Shown here in pieces: positions 26,096 through 34,978 of a DNA stretch of 64,000 nt. The notes beneath the pieces are model-generated. The model did not search any database, was not told the origin of the DNA, and saw nothing but the letters and a program-made list of their open reading frames with translations. Within the stretch, counting starts at the first letter, position 1, and the number at the start of each line of letters is the position of its first letter. Made by a program: the position numbers and the translations under genes. This DNA is from Bradyrhizobium algeriense (lineage in GTDB: Bacteria; Pseudomonadota; Alphaproteobacteria; Rhizobiales; Xanthobacteraceae), in the NCBI RefSeq assembly GCF_036924595.1, contig NZ_JAZHRV010000001.1:744001-808000 (forward strand), read 5' to 3'.

Positions 26096-26113
26096 GTTAT
26101 GTTATAACATTAC
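26096..26113. promoter_or_regulatory. Zur-box-like operator
   Basis: GTTATGTTATAACATTAC contains the perfect 12-bp palindrome ATGTTATAACAT (26099-26110) and two further paired bases on each side with one mismatch. It agrees at 16 of 18 positions with the alphaproteobacterial Zur consensus as I recall it, GTAATGTAATAACATTAC. It ends 17 bases before the receptor start, where a bound repressor would block transcription. Confidence 0.6.
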
Positions 26114-26130
26114 AATGCTGGGGACTGATC

Positions 26131-28548
26131 TTGAAGTTGTGGGGCGATTTGAGGGGGCGTCGGCCAAAAAACGGGCGGGCGGGTCGATTTAGTGCGGGTT
26201 TGGTTGCACATTTGGTGGGTTTTGGTGCCGGTTCCATTCAGGCACAAGAGGCGGCCGCTCCCCCCGCAAATACTGTTCTTCTTGAGACGATCACCGTACA
26301 GGCGCCCGCGCGACGTCCCGCGCCCCCGACGACTGCGGCTCGCAGCCGCCCCGCCGGCCGCGCGGCTGACTCCGCACTGCCAATTCCGCGGGGTGAGATC
26401 CCGAACAATCCGGCCCCTTTCGAAGCCCAGCGCGAGCGCTTCCTGCGCAGGCCGGGCGCCGAGGCGGTGGTTTCCGTTACACGACAGGACCCCGGCAATC
26501 AGGCGGACATTCGCGAAGCGCTCGAGCAAACGCCTGGAGTCTATGTCACCGACAAGGGCGAAAACGGGCAGGGCACGATTTCGATGCGTGGCAGTGACTC
26601 GTCGCAAACGGGCCCGCGCAGCGGTCGCGGCGTGCGCGCCTTCATCGACGGCGTACCGCTAGGCCGCATCGAAAGCGGCAATACACCGTCGATCTTCGAT
26701 CTCAAGGCGGCGGATTACATCGAGGTCTATCGTGGCGCGAACAGCCTGCGCTATGGCGCGCTCGCCACCGGCGGCGCGATCAATCTCGTCTCCAAGACGG
26801 GCCTCACTGCTCCAGGTGCAGCGATCTCCGGCGCGTTCGGAAGCTACGGAAATCTGCAGGGCCAGCTTGAATACGGTGGAGCCAAAGACAATTTCGACTA
26901 CTATCTTCAGACGAACGCCTATCACAACAGGGGATACGAGTACTTTTCTCAGAACGATTCGAAGCGCTTCAGCGGCAACATTGGCTGGCGTCCCAACGAC
27001 ATCGTCGACAGCCGCACCTATGTTGCGATCGGAAGCAACAAGCAGGAATTGCCGACCAGTATTCCACTCAATCAACTGTCGACCTATCGCCAAAGCGGAT
27101 ACGACCCCGGCAACACGTCGTTCCCTTACAATTTGCGCGCCGATTTCGATTACGCCCGCATAGTCAACAAGACCGTGTTTCGGGTCGGATCGACGTCCTT
27201 CGAGATCGCGCCGTACTACATCGCAACAGCCTTCGATCATCTGCCGTCGCCGCGCGCCGGCATCGTCGATGTGGCGTGGAAGGATCATGGTGTCTCGTTC
27301 CGCCTGGAACAGAAGGGGGAAATCGCCGGCAAGCCGCTGGAGTTGGTTGCTGGCTACCGCCCGACCTATGAAACCGCCCGATATCGGGACTTCCAGTGGG
27401 TGCCCGGATCGTCGGGCAATCAGAAGGCCGCGCTCGTCTACAACGACGCCTTCACGTCATGGCTGCACGAAAGTTACGCGGAAGCAGCACTCGAAGTCTT
27501 GCCGCGCGTGCGCCTCTTCACCGGTTTGCAGGCCTTCTGGACCAATCGCACGCTGAAGGACGAGTACAGCGGTCCTGTCATCGCCGGTGGCCTGTTTGGC
27601 CCGGGCAGTTCGAACGGCCGCCGCAACTACGATCGCGAATTTGAGGCCGTCAATCCGAAGTTTGGCGCAAACTGGGAGTACCTCTCCAACCATTTCCTTT
27701 ACGGCAATATCTCGCGAAGCACCGAGGTGCCTAACAGCGGTGACATCTTCTCGCTGCTCGGCATCGAGCAGACCGTGAACGGATTCAACAATCCGAAGGT
27801 GCAACTCGCCCTGACGGATCGGCTTCGCATGCAGAAAGCGTGGACGACGGAGGTCGGTGTGCGCGGCGGGTGGGACCGCTTCAATTACGACGTAACACTC
27901 TATCACATGCAGCTGCGCGACGAGATTCTGTCGCAATGCGCGCTTGGCCTCATCCCGCTTTCCCGCCTGACCCCCGGCCAGCGAGCGCAAGTGAACGGAC
28001 AATACGCTTGCGGCCTCTCGGGAAGTCAGGCGGCCTTCAACGCCGACCGCACCATCCACGACGGGATCGAGACAGCTTTCCGCACCCGCCCGTTCGTGGA
28101 TGTCTTCAATCCCGGCGACCACGTCTTCCTGAATGCCGTCTACAACTTCAACCACTTCCGTTTCGACAATGATGCGCTGTTCGGGAGCAGCGCGCTTCCC
28201 GTCATTCCGAAGCAACAGGCCTTCGGCGAATTAGGCTACCGTCACCCCTCCGGATTCTATGTATCGGGCAACATCCGCTACATCGGTGAGCGCTACACCA
28301 CCTTCGACAATTCGGGCGGCAATGCCTTCATCGTGCCGGCTTATGCGCTCTATGGCGCGAAGCTGGGATGGAAAGCGCCCGATAATTCGCTCACGCTATG
28401 GTTCGAGGCACGCAATCTCACCGATGTGGCCTATGTGGGCGACTTCACACCGAGCTTGCGGGCAGCAGACATCGCCGCCGGAACACCGTCGGTTTATCCG
28501 GGCACCGGTCGCGCCTTCTACGCAGGCTTCACCAAGCGTTTCTATTGA
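26131..28548 (+). CDS. TonB-dependent outer-membrane receptor
   Basis: 805 residues from TTG 26131. After a signal region ending near IQAQE comes a TonB box candidate (LLETITVQAP), a Pro/Arg-rich linker of about 50 residues, the plug domain (REALEQTPGVYVTDKG, ISMRGSDSS, VYRGANSLRYGALATGGAIN) and a 22-strand type barrel ending in the aromatic AFYAGFTKRFY. The extracellular loops are not His-rich, so a metal chelate or tetrapyrrole is likelier as ligand than a free ion. It heads a four-gene set with a CobN-like protein and a proton-motor pair and lies behind a Zur-like box. Confidence 0.93.
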   Translation: MKLWGDLRGRRPKNGRAGRFSAGLVAHLVGFGAGSIQAQEAAAPPANTVLLETITVQAPARRPAPPTTAARSRPAGRAADSALPIPRGEIPNNPAPFEAQRERFLRRPGAEAVVSVTRQDPGNQADIREALEQTPGVYVTDKGENGQGTISMRGSDSSQTGPRSGRGVRAFIDGVPLGRIESGNTPSIFDLKAADYIEVYRGANSLRYGALATGGAINLVSKTGLTAPGAAISGAFGSYGNLQGQLEYGGAKDNFDYYLQTNAYHNRGYEYFSQNDSKRFSGNIGWRPNDIVDSRTYVAIGSNKQELPTSIPLNQLSTYRQSGYDPGNTSFPYNLRADFDYARIVNKTVFRVGSTSFEIAPYYIATAFDHLPSPRAGIVDVAWKDHGVSFRLEQKGEIAGKPLELVAGYRPTYETARYRDFQWVPGSSGNQKAALVYNDAFTSWLHESYAEAALEVLPRVRLFTGLQAFWTNRTLKDEYSGPVIAGGLFGPGSSNGRRNYDREFEAVNPKFGANWEYLSNHFLYGNISRSTEVPNSGDIFSLLGIEQTVNGFNNPKVQLALTDRLRMQKAWTTEVGVRGGWDRFNYDVTLYHMQLRDEILSQCALGLIPLSRLTPGQRAQVNGQYACGLSGSQAAFNADRTIHDGIETAFRTRPFVDVFNPGDHVFLNAVYNFNHFRFDNDALFGSSALPVIPKQQAFGELGYRHPSGFYVSGNIRYIGERYTTFDNSGGNAFIVPAYALYGAKLGWKAPDNSLTLWFEARNLTDVAYVGDFTPSLRAADIAAGTPSVYPGTGRAFYAGFTKRFY

Positions 28549-28558
28549 GGGTATTCCC

Positions 28559-31500
28559 GTGGGACGCCATTTCGCTTCAGCGTTGCTCCTGGCCTTTGTC
28601 CTCGTCGCCGGGGCGGGAGAGGCCTTTTCGCAGGATGTACGTCCGAACGCTTCAGCACGCACGAACGTGGTGCGCATCATCACCGATGACTTTGTGCTTC
28701 CCGGAAAGCTCGACAAACTGGCGGGTTTCGCGGGGGCGCAGGGACTGACGCTGGAAAGTGTCTTTGTCGCCCGCACACCGGGTTCGCCCGCCGATTGGAT
28801 CGGCGGCGCGGGTCTGGTCATTCTCGACACGCCGCGCCCGATGGACCTGGCGCGCGTCCAGGAAAGCGTCGGCTCAGCATTGAAAGACACGACGGTACCG
28901 TGGATACGGGTCGGTGGAGGACCTCCGGCCTTCGGCAATCTCCCCCCGCTGATCGCGCGTCGCCTGATGGCCTATTACAGCCACGGCGGGGAGGACAATC
29001 TCAAAGCGCTTTTCGAATTCTGGGCCGCCTTACGCGATGGCCGCGATCCTACGCATATTGCGTCGCCGACCCCTCTTCCTTCGACCGGCATTTATCACCC
29101 CGATGCGCCTGCGGCCTTTATGTCCGTCGCAGATTACCTGCGTTGGGCAGAAGGCCGGGTCACCAGACCCAAAGGGCGTATCGGTATCGCGATCTATCCG
29201 GGCTTGATCGCGAACATGGAAACGAAAGTCGTCGATGCGATGATCCGCCAGAGTGAGAGTCGCGGATTGGTGCCGATGGCGTTCTGGTTCGAGGCGGCCG
29301 ACCCGCAAGGACTGGAAAAGCTGCTCGTCCCCGCAAAGGCCGACACGCTTGTCATCGCAACCCACATGCAAAACGGCTCAGCGCGCAGTGCGGAATTCCT
29401 CAAGCTCGGAATTCCCGTCGTCCAGGTCGTAAATTACCGCGAAGGCGACGCTGACGCGTGGGATCGTGCCGAAAGCGGCATGGCCGCGCCGCTCGTCGCA
29501 GCGTTCCTTGCCGTTCCCGAAGGATGGGGTGCGAGCGATCCGCTGGTGGTCGACGCGCTACACAATGGCGAGCCCGCTCCCATTCAAAAGCAGATCGAAG
29601 CGCTTCTCGGCAAACTCGAACGGCTTGTCGCCCTGCGTCACACGCCGGCTGATCAAAAGAAGCTCGCGGCCATGTTCTGGAACTACCCGCCGGGAGAGAA
29701 GAACTTCTCCGCCTCCAACCTCAATATTCCAAGGAGCCTTGAGAAGGTAACGGCTGCGCTTGCGAAGGCGGGTTATGCCGTCAAACCGACAAGTGAGGCC
29801 GATTTGATCGAAGCCGGGCAAGCCATGCTGGCAGGCTACTACCGGCCCGAGACCCTGGATGCCTTGCGCGAGCGTGGGTTGACCGGAACGTTGCCCGTTC
29901 GAGCCTACCGTTCGTGGCTGGACGCGCTGCCCGCACAGCGGAAATCAGAGCTCTTGGCAAAATGGGGAGAGCCCGAGCAGCACTCCGCCGTGCGCGATAT
30001 CGGGGGCGAAGAGCAGTTCGTCATTCCGCGCTTCGAGATGGGGAAGCTCACCATCATGCCGCAGCCGCCGCGCGGCGGAAGGCCAGGCGAAAATTATCAC
30101 GACACGAAGCAGCCGCCCGATCACGCCTATCTCGCGACGTATCTCTATGTGCGAGAGACGCTGGGCGCGGACGCGCTTATCCATCTCGGTACTCATGGAA
30201 CGCAGGAATGGACACCCGGGAAAGATCGCGGTCTTTCGGTTCACGATTATCCCATGCTGGCCGTCGGCAACATGCCGGTGATCTATCCCTACATTCAAGA
30301 CAATGTTGCCGAAGCCATCCAGGCCAAACGCCGCGGCCGCGCCGTCACGGTCAGTCACCAGACGCCGGCCTTCGCGCCCGCTGGCCTCTATGACGAGCTG
30401 CGCGACCTGCATACGAAGATCCACGAATTCATGCAGCTCGAGAACGGCGCGGTGAAAGAGCAGACCGGCGAAGACATCCGAAAGGCCGTCGTCAAACATA
30501 ACTATCATCGCGACATGGGCTGGGACGAGAAAGCCGTCGACGGTGACTTCCCGAAATTCCTGTCGGAACTACACGATCATCTGCACGAATTGGCCCAACA
30601 CGCCATGCCGCTCGGGCTTCACACCTTCGGCGAGCCGTCTTCGCCGGATGAGCGTCTTTCGACGGTCATGCAGCAACTCGGGCAGCCCTTCTACAAAAAG
30701 CTCGGCACGGAGCCTGAAGAGTTTTTCGCCGTCGACTTCAAGGCGCTGCAAGATAGCGCGCCTTACAAGCTCCTCCGCCGCCACCTTCGCGAAGGGGTGC
30801 CGGTCGAAACCCTCGCCGACCCGGAGCTTGCCGACGCCATCAAACGAGCGGTCGGCCTCGATCTCAATCTTCAGCATCCCGGGGAGATCGAAGGACTCCT
30901 CCTGGCGCTTGGCGGCGGCTTTGTTCCTCCCGGTGCGGGCGGCGACCCAATCCGCAATCCCGATATGGCAAGCGGACGCAACCTGTTTGCCTTCGAGCCT
31001 GACAAGGTGCCGACCCGTGTGGCCCACGAAGCCGGGGCGAAAGCCTTGCAGCAGCTAATCGAAGCCTATCGCAAGGATCACCAAGGCGAGACACCGCGCA
31101 AACTCGCCTTCAGCATGTGGGGCTCCGAGACGATGCGGCATCTCGGCATCGTCGAGAGCCAGATACTTCACGCGCTTGGGCTCAGGCCGGTCTGGAATAG
31201 CGGTGGCCGCCTGACGGCGCTCGCCATCATCCCGCGGCAGGAGCTCGGACGTCCGCGCATTGACGTCGTGATGCAGATCACCAGCGTCTATCGCGACCAG
31301 TTTGACAGTTTCATGCGGAAGCTGGCGGACGCGATCGAACAGCTCGCGCAACTCGACGAGGGCGACAATCCCTTGTTCCAGAACACCCGCGCATCGGCTG
31401 AGCGCCTGGTCGCTCAAGGCCAGCCCAGGGAACGGGCGCTTCAACTGGCCAGGCTGCGCATGTTCAGCAACGCCATGGGCGACTACGGCACGGGCCTGCC

Positions 31501-32467
31501 GGAGGCCGTGTTGAAATCGGCGTCGTGGGAGAAGGATTCAAGCCTCGCCGAAGCGTTTCTTGGCCGCACGCAATACGCCTACGGCTCGAAGCTCTGGGGC
31601 ATCCGTGGAGATGGGGAAACCAACCTGTTCGCCGAGCAGCTCAAAGGCGTTCAGGCCGCCGTTCTGTCGCGTTCCTCCAAACTGCACGGCATTCTCGCGA
31701 CAGACCATCCGTTCGAATTTCTCGGTGGCTTGTCGCTGGCGATCCGGCACCTCGATGGCGCTTCACCGTCGCTCTACATCGCGGACCTTCGCGAAAAGAC
31801 CACGCGCATCACATCGGCGGCACGTTTTCTCTCCGATGAAACCCGTTCGCGGTATTTCAACCCGCACTGGATCTCGACGATGCAGAAAGAAGGCTATGCC
31901 GGCACGCTCGAAATCCTCAATGCCGTGAACAATCTCTGGGGTTGGCAAGTCGTCGACCCCACTATGGTGCGCGCCGATCAATGGCAAACCGTACACGACA
32001 CGTTCATACGCGACATTCGCGATCTCAAGCTCGGAGCGTGGTTTGAACAACACAATCCGACGGCGCAGCTCCAGATCATAGAACGCATGATCGAAGCTAT
32101 TCGGAAAGGCTATTGGGATGCACCGGAACACACTCGCCGCGAGTTGGTCGCGCGCGTCGACGAGTTGGCCCAGAAGAATGTCCTCATGGGCGAGAAGCCG
32201 ACAAAAGCCTTCGTCGACCAGATGGGGGCCGGGTTTGGTATCGCGCGCCCGTCACAACAACCGCCGCCGGCCGCTGCCAAGCAGGCCGAGATCAATCCCC
32301 CACAGACCGTGACCGGTCCTGTACTTGAGCCGGTCGTCGCCGGGGCCGGGGAGAGCCGATCATGGTGGCACAGTGCTATGGCGCTTCTCATGATGCTGGC
32401 TTGCTTCGGCGCAGGCCTCTACGTGCAATGGCGCCGGAACAGCTTGGCAGCTTTAGGAAATGCCTGA
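28559..32467 (+). CDS. CobN/magnesium-chelatase-like protein, exported and membrane-anchored
   Basis: 1302 residues from GTG 28559 (GAGGG upstream, spacing about 7). Residues 1-24 are a signal peptide (HFASALLLAFVLVAGAGEAF) and the last 40 hold one membrane helix (WWHSAMALLMMLACFGAGLYVQW) with a basic cytoplasmic tail. Between them is a full CobN/BchH chelatase subunit: LIHLGTHGTQEWTPGKDRGL, MPVIYPYIQDNVAEAIQAKR, AVTVSHQTP and SMWGSETMRHLG. Classical CobN works in the cytoplasm with CobS/CobT ATPases; this one faces the periplasm and has no ATPase partner here. Bacteroidota HmuS, a CobN-like protein tied to haem use, is the closest analogue I know. Its stop overlaps the ExbB-like start. Confidence 0.9.
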   Translation: MGRHFASALLLAFVLVAGAGEAFSQDVRPNASARTNVVRIITDDFVLPGKLDKLAGFAGAQGLTLESVFVARTPGSPADWIGGAGLVILDTPRPMDLARVQESVGSALKDTTVPWIRVGGGPPAFGNLPPLIARRLMAYYSHGGEDNLKALFEFWAALRDGRDPTHIASPTPLPSTGIYHPDAPAAFMSVADYLRWAEGRVTRPKGRIGIAIYPGLIANMETKVVDAMIRQSESRGLVPMAFWFEAADPQGLEKLLVPAKADTLVIATHMQNGSARSAEFLKLGIPVVQVVNYREGDADAWDRAESGMAAPLVAAFLAVPEGWGASDPLVVDALHNGEPAPIQKQIEALLGKLERLVALRHTPADQKKLAAMFWNYPPGEKNFSASNLNIPRSLEKVTAALAKAGYAVKPTSEADLIEAGQAMLAGYYRPETLDALRERGLTGTLPVRAYRSWLDALPAQRKSELLAKWGEPEQHSAVRDIGGEEQFVIPRFEMGKLTIMPQPPRGGRPGENYHDTKQPPDHAYLATYLYVRETLGADALIHLGTHGTQEWTPGKDRGLSVHDYPMLAVGNMPVIYPYIQDNVAEAIQAKRRGRAVTVSHQTPAFAPAGLYDELRDLHTKIHEFMQLENGAVKEQTGEDIRKAVVKHNYHRDMGWDEKAVDGDFPKFLSELHDHLHELAQHAMPLGLHTFGEPSSPDERLSTVMQQLGQPFYKKLGTEPEEFFAVDFKALQDSAPYKLLRRHLREGVPVETLADPELADAIKRAVGLDLNLQHPGEIEGLLLALGGGFVPPGAGGDPIRNPDMASGRNLFAFEPDKVPTRVAHEAGAKALQQLIEAYRKDHQGETPRKLAFSMWGSETMRHLGIVESQILHALGLRPVWNSGGRLTALAIIPRQELGRPRIDVVMQITSVYRDQFDSFMRKLADAIEQLAQLDEGDNPLFQNTRASAERLVAQGQPRERALQLARLRMFSNAMGDYGTGLPEAVLKSASWEKDSSLAEAFLGRTQYAYGSKLWGIRGDGETNLFAEQLKGVQAAVLSRSSKLHGILATDHPFEFLGGLSLAIRHLDGASPSLYIADLREKTTRITSAARFLSDETRSRYFNPHWISTMQKEGYAGTLEILNAVNNLWGWQVVDPTMVRADQWQTVHDTFIRDIRDLKLGAWFEQHNPTAQLQIIERMIEAIRKGYWDAPEHTRRELVARVDELAQKNVLMGEKPTKAFVDQMGAGFGIARPSQQPPPAAAKQAEINPPQTVTGPVLEPVVAGAGESRSWWHSAMALLMMLACFGAGLYVQWRRNSLAALGNA

Positions 32468-32943
32468 TGTCGACGTTTGAATCCGCTCTTTATGAGATCG
32501 CGAAGCTCTTCCTCTTTCCCGTTCTAGTCTTGATCGTCAGCGCGCTGCTTTACGCCTTGGTCGCGCTGGGCGCGTTCGTCATGGAAGCGTGGCAACGGTG
32601 GCGCGGCACTTACCGGTCGCAGCTTGCGGCGCACCAGAGCAAGACGAACGCCGTCAGCGACGATCTCGAAATCTGGATTCTCCGGCGGCTGGAATGGCTG
32701 CGCGTGGTGTCCCGAAGTGCGCCCATGCTCGGACTTGTCGCGACCATGATCCCGATGGGGCCTGCGCTGCTGGCGCTGACGCGGAACGATGCGCGAGGCG
32801 TCGGCGAGAATTTCGTGGTGGCCTTCTCTGCGGTCATCCTGGCGCTCATCAGCGCCTCCATAACCTATTTTATCCTGACGGTGCGCCGCCGCTGGCTGCT
32901 CGAGGAGTTGCGTGCTTTCGAGCGCGAGAAGGGAATGTCTTAA
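32467..32943 (+). CDS. MotA/TolQ/ExbB-type proton channel protein
   Basis: 158 residues, ATG overlapping the CobN-like stop by one base (TGATG). Three membrane helices: about 10-40, 80-105 (SAPMLGLVATMIPMGPALLA, the family signature) and 112-138. A charged cytoplasmic loop lies between the first two. ExbB/TolQ/MotA proteins form pentamers around a dimeric ExbD/TolR/MotB partner and turn proton flow into movement. The partner is the next gene. The likely client is the CobN-like protein or the TonB-type receptor. Confidence 0.88.
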   Translation: MSTFESALYEIAKLFLFPVLVLIVSALLYALVALGAFVMEAWQRWRGTYRSQLAAHQSKTNAVSDDLEIWILRRLEWLRVVSRSAPMLGLVATMIPMGPALLALTRNDARGVGENFVVAFSAVILALISASITYFILTVRRRWLLEELRAFEREKGMS

Positions 32944-33266
32944 TGCGTTTCCTTGAAGAGGGCGAAAGCGACGATCCGATCCTCTCGCTGGTCAACCTGA
33001 TCGACGTCTTTCTCGTCGTCGTGGCGATGCTGATGATTATCATCGTCCGCAATCCGCTCAATCCGTTCTCGAACCAGAGCGTCGTTGTCGTCGAGAACCC
33101 TGGCAAGGCCGACATGAAGATAACTGTGAAGGAGGGTCGCGAGCTGACCCGCTACCAAACCAACGGCTCCATCGGCGAGGGCGAGGGCATCCGCGCCGGC
33201 ATCACCTACCGGCTGCCGGATGGCCGTATGATTTATGTACCGGAAGGTAAGGATGACATGCGTTGA
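32943..33266 (+). CDS. DUF2149 protein, ExbD-like motor partner
   Basis: 107 residues, start overlapping the previous stop (TAATG). One membrane helix (about 14-36) carries LVNLIDVFLVVVAMLMIIIV; the NLIDV stretch with Asp21 matches the PLIDV motif of ExbD/TolR, whose Asp carries protons. A small periplasmic domain of about 70 residues follows. DUF2149 genes accompany MotA/ExbB-like and CobN-like genes in Bacteroidota and archaea (family knowledge). It probably is the stator rod or plug of the motor. Confidence 0.85.
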   Translation: MRFLEEGESDDPILSLVNLIDVFLVVVAMLMIIIVRNPLNPFSNQSVVVVENPGKADMKITVKEGRELTRYQTNGSIGEGEGIRAGITYRLPDGRMIYVPEGKDDMR

Positions 33267-33494
33267 GGCGGGGAGGCATCCAGTCTGGCCACGCGTCCGC
33301 GGCGCATTGCTCGATAGCTGCCCTTGAACGAGGCAAGCTACAAATTTGCGCCGATCACTTGTCGGAGATTCAATTCGCGAAATGAGCGATATGGAATGAG
33401 CGAGTGGCCGACCGACAGGCAAGCGATGCGAAAGATACTCGTCCCAAGCGTTCGAAAGGGGCGTTGGCGTGGAGCTACCGGCAGTTCTTCATTG

Positions 33495-34751
33495 CTAACG
33501 TCGAAAGATGATGCTGGCGTTGACGCCTCCGAAGCCGAATCCATTCGAAATCGCATGCTCTATCGTCATGCGCCTGGCCTCACGAGAGACGAGGTCGACG
33601 CCTTCGGCGGCCGCGTCGCTATTCTCAAGATTGAGAGTGGGCGGCGCGACCTGGTCGCGTAACGCGAGGATCGTGAAGATCGCTTCCGCTCCCCCGGCTG
33701 CGCCGAGCAGATGACCGGTCGCTGATTTGGTGGCGCTCACGGCAATTTTTCGGTCGCGGCCGAACACGGATTTGATCGCTTCCAGTTCGGAAACGTCGCC
33801 GACTGGCGTCGAAGTTGAATGGGCGTTGAGATGCTGGATGTCGCCGGGCTTGAGGCCGGCCTGCCTCAAGGCGCCTTCCATCGCACGTCGCGCGCCGTCG
33901 CCGTCCTCGGGCCCTGACGTGATGTGGTAGGCATCAGCGGTCGTCCCATAGCCGACGATTTCGGCGATCGGCTCGGCGCCGCGGCGGATCGCGTGTTCCA
34001 ACTCTTCAATGACGAGGATACCGGCACCTTCGCCCATGACGAAGCCGTCGCGGTCGCGATCAAAGGGCCGGGACGCTCGCGCCGGCGTTTCGTTGAAGCT
34101 CGTCGAAAGGGCACGGGCGGCGGCGAAGCCGCCGAGGCTCACGAGATCGATGCAGGCTTCCGAGCCACCGCAAATTGCAACGTCCGCTTCTTCGGTTCGG
34201 ATGAGGCGTGCGGCATCGCCGATCGCCTGCACGCTCGCAGCGCAAGCGGTAACCGGCGTACCGATGGGACCCTTGAAGCCGTAGCGGATGGAGATATGAC
34301 CGGCCGCGAGATTTGCCAGAAAGGACGGCACGGTGAAGGGCGAGAGGCGCTTAACTCCGCGCTGATCGGTGGTGCGAACCGCCTCGACGATGGCGGGAAA
34401 GCCTCCGATGCCCGATGCGATCACGGTCGCCGTGCGCTCGAGCGAGTGTGCGTCGGAAGGCGTCCATGCCGCTTGCGCTATGGCCTCGGCCGTGGCGGCC
34501 AGTGCGAACAGGATGAAGCGATCCATCCTTCGTTGATCTTTGGGGGCAACGATCATATCCGGATCGAAACCACCGTACGGGTCGTCGGCTTTCATTGGGA
34601 CGATTCCGGCAACTCGTGCGGGAAGGGTGGCCGCCCACTCCGGGAGTGCGGCAAGTCCTGAGCGGGCCGAGAGCAGCCGGGACCATGCCAATTCGCTGCC
34701 GCAACCCAGCGGTGATACCAATCCCAATCCAGTAACGACGACGCGACGCAT
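33495..34751 (-). CDS. beta-ketoacyl-ACP synthase II-like (FabF family)
   Basis: 418 residues, full KAS II length. Catalytic Cys in VTACAASVQAIGDA, His in NAHSTSTPVGD and His in KSATGHLLGAAGG are all present, as is the C-terminal SNGFGFGGVNASIIF. It condenses malonyl-ACP with acyl-ACP. No acyl carrier protein or other fab gene lies nearby, so it is an orphan paralogue, perhaps for a special lipid. Region 33267-33494 on its 3' side holds no gene. Confidence 0.92.
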   Translation of the reverse strand: MRRVVVTGLGLVSPLGCGSELAWSRLLSARSGLAALPEWAATLPARVAGIVPMKADDPYGGFDPDMIVAPKDQRRMDRFILFALAATAEAIAQAAWTPSDAHSLERTATVIASGIGGFPAIVEAVRTTDQRGVKRLSPFTVPSFLANLAAGHISIRYGFKGPIGTPVTACAASVQAIGDAARLIRTEEADVAICGGSEACIDLVSLGGFAAARALSTSFNETPARASRPFDRDRDGFVMGEGAGILVIEELEHAIRRGAEPIAEIVGYGTTADAYHITSGPEDGDGARRAMEGALRQAGLKPGDIQHLNAHSTSTPVGDVSELEAIKSVFGRDRKIAVSATKSATGHLLGAAGGAEAIFTILALRDQVAPPTLNLENSDAAAEGVDLVSREARRMTIEHAISNGFGFGGVNASIIFRR

Positions 34752-34923
34752 GATCAGTGACTTTCGAATTCGGCTTGGCGACCGGTTAAGCCGGCAATCT
34801 CATCTGCTTGCGAAGGCTCTTGTCGAACATCCGTTCAGGGACGAACGACGTTCGCAACACGCTATTCCAGCTCAAACATGTATTCGCCGCGCGGATCATT
34901 ATGCCTGGACTTCAGCCCGGTGA

Positions 34924-34945
34924 TTCAAGCTCTCAGGGGCTTGAA
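34924..34945 (-). terminator. hairpin downstream of the hydrolase gene
   Basis: Arms TTCAAGC (34924-34930) and GCTTGAA (34939-34945) with an 8-base loop, 34 bases beyond the leftward hydrolase stop. There is no U-run, so terminator function is uncertain. Confidence 0.3.
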
Positions 34946-34978
34946 CGTGATGGCACACTCTTGTGCTGATCATTGCGG

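Noticed and set aside
26018..26130. Cobalamin riboswitch before the receptor/CobN-like genes
   Set aside because: The leader is about 113 bases and contains no B12-box-like element; a cobalamin riboswitch needs roughly 200 bases.
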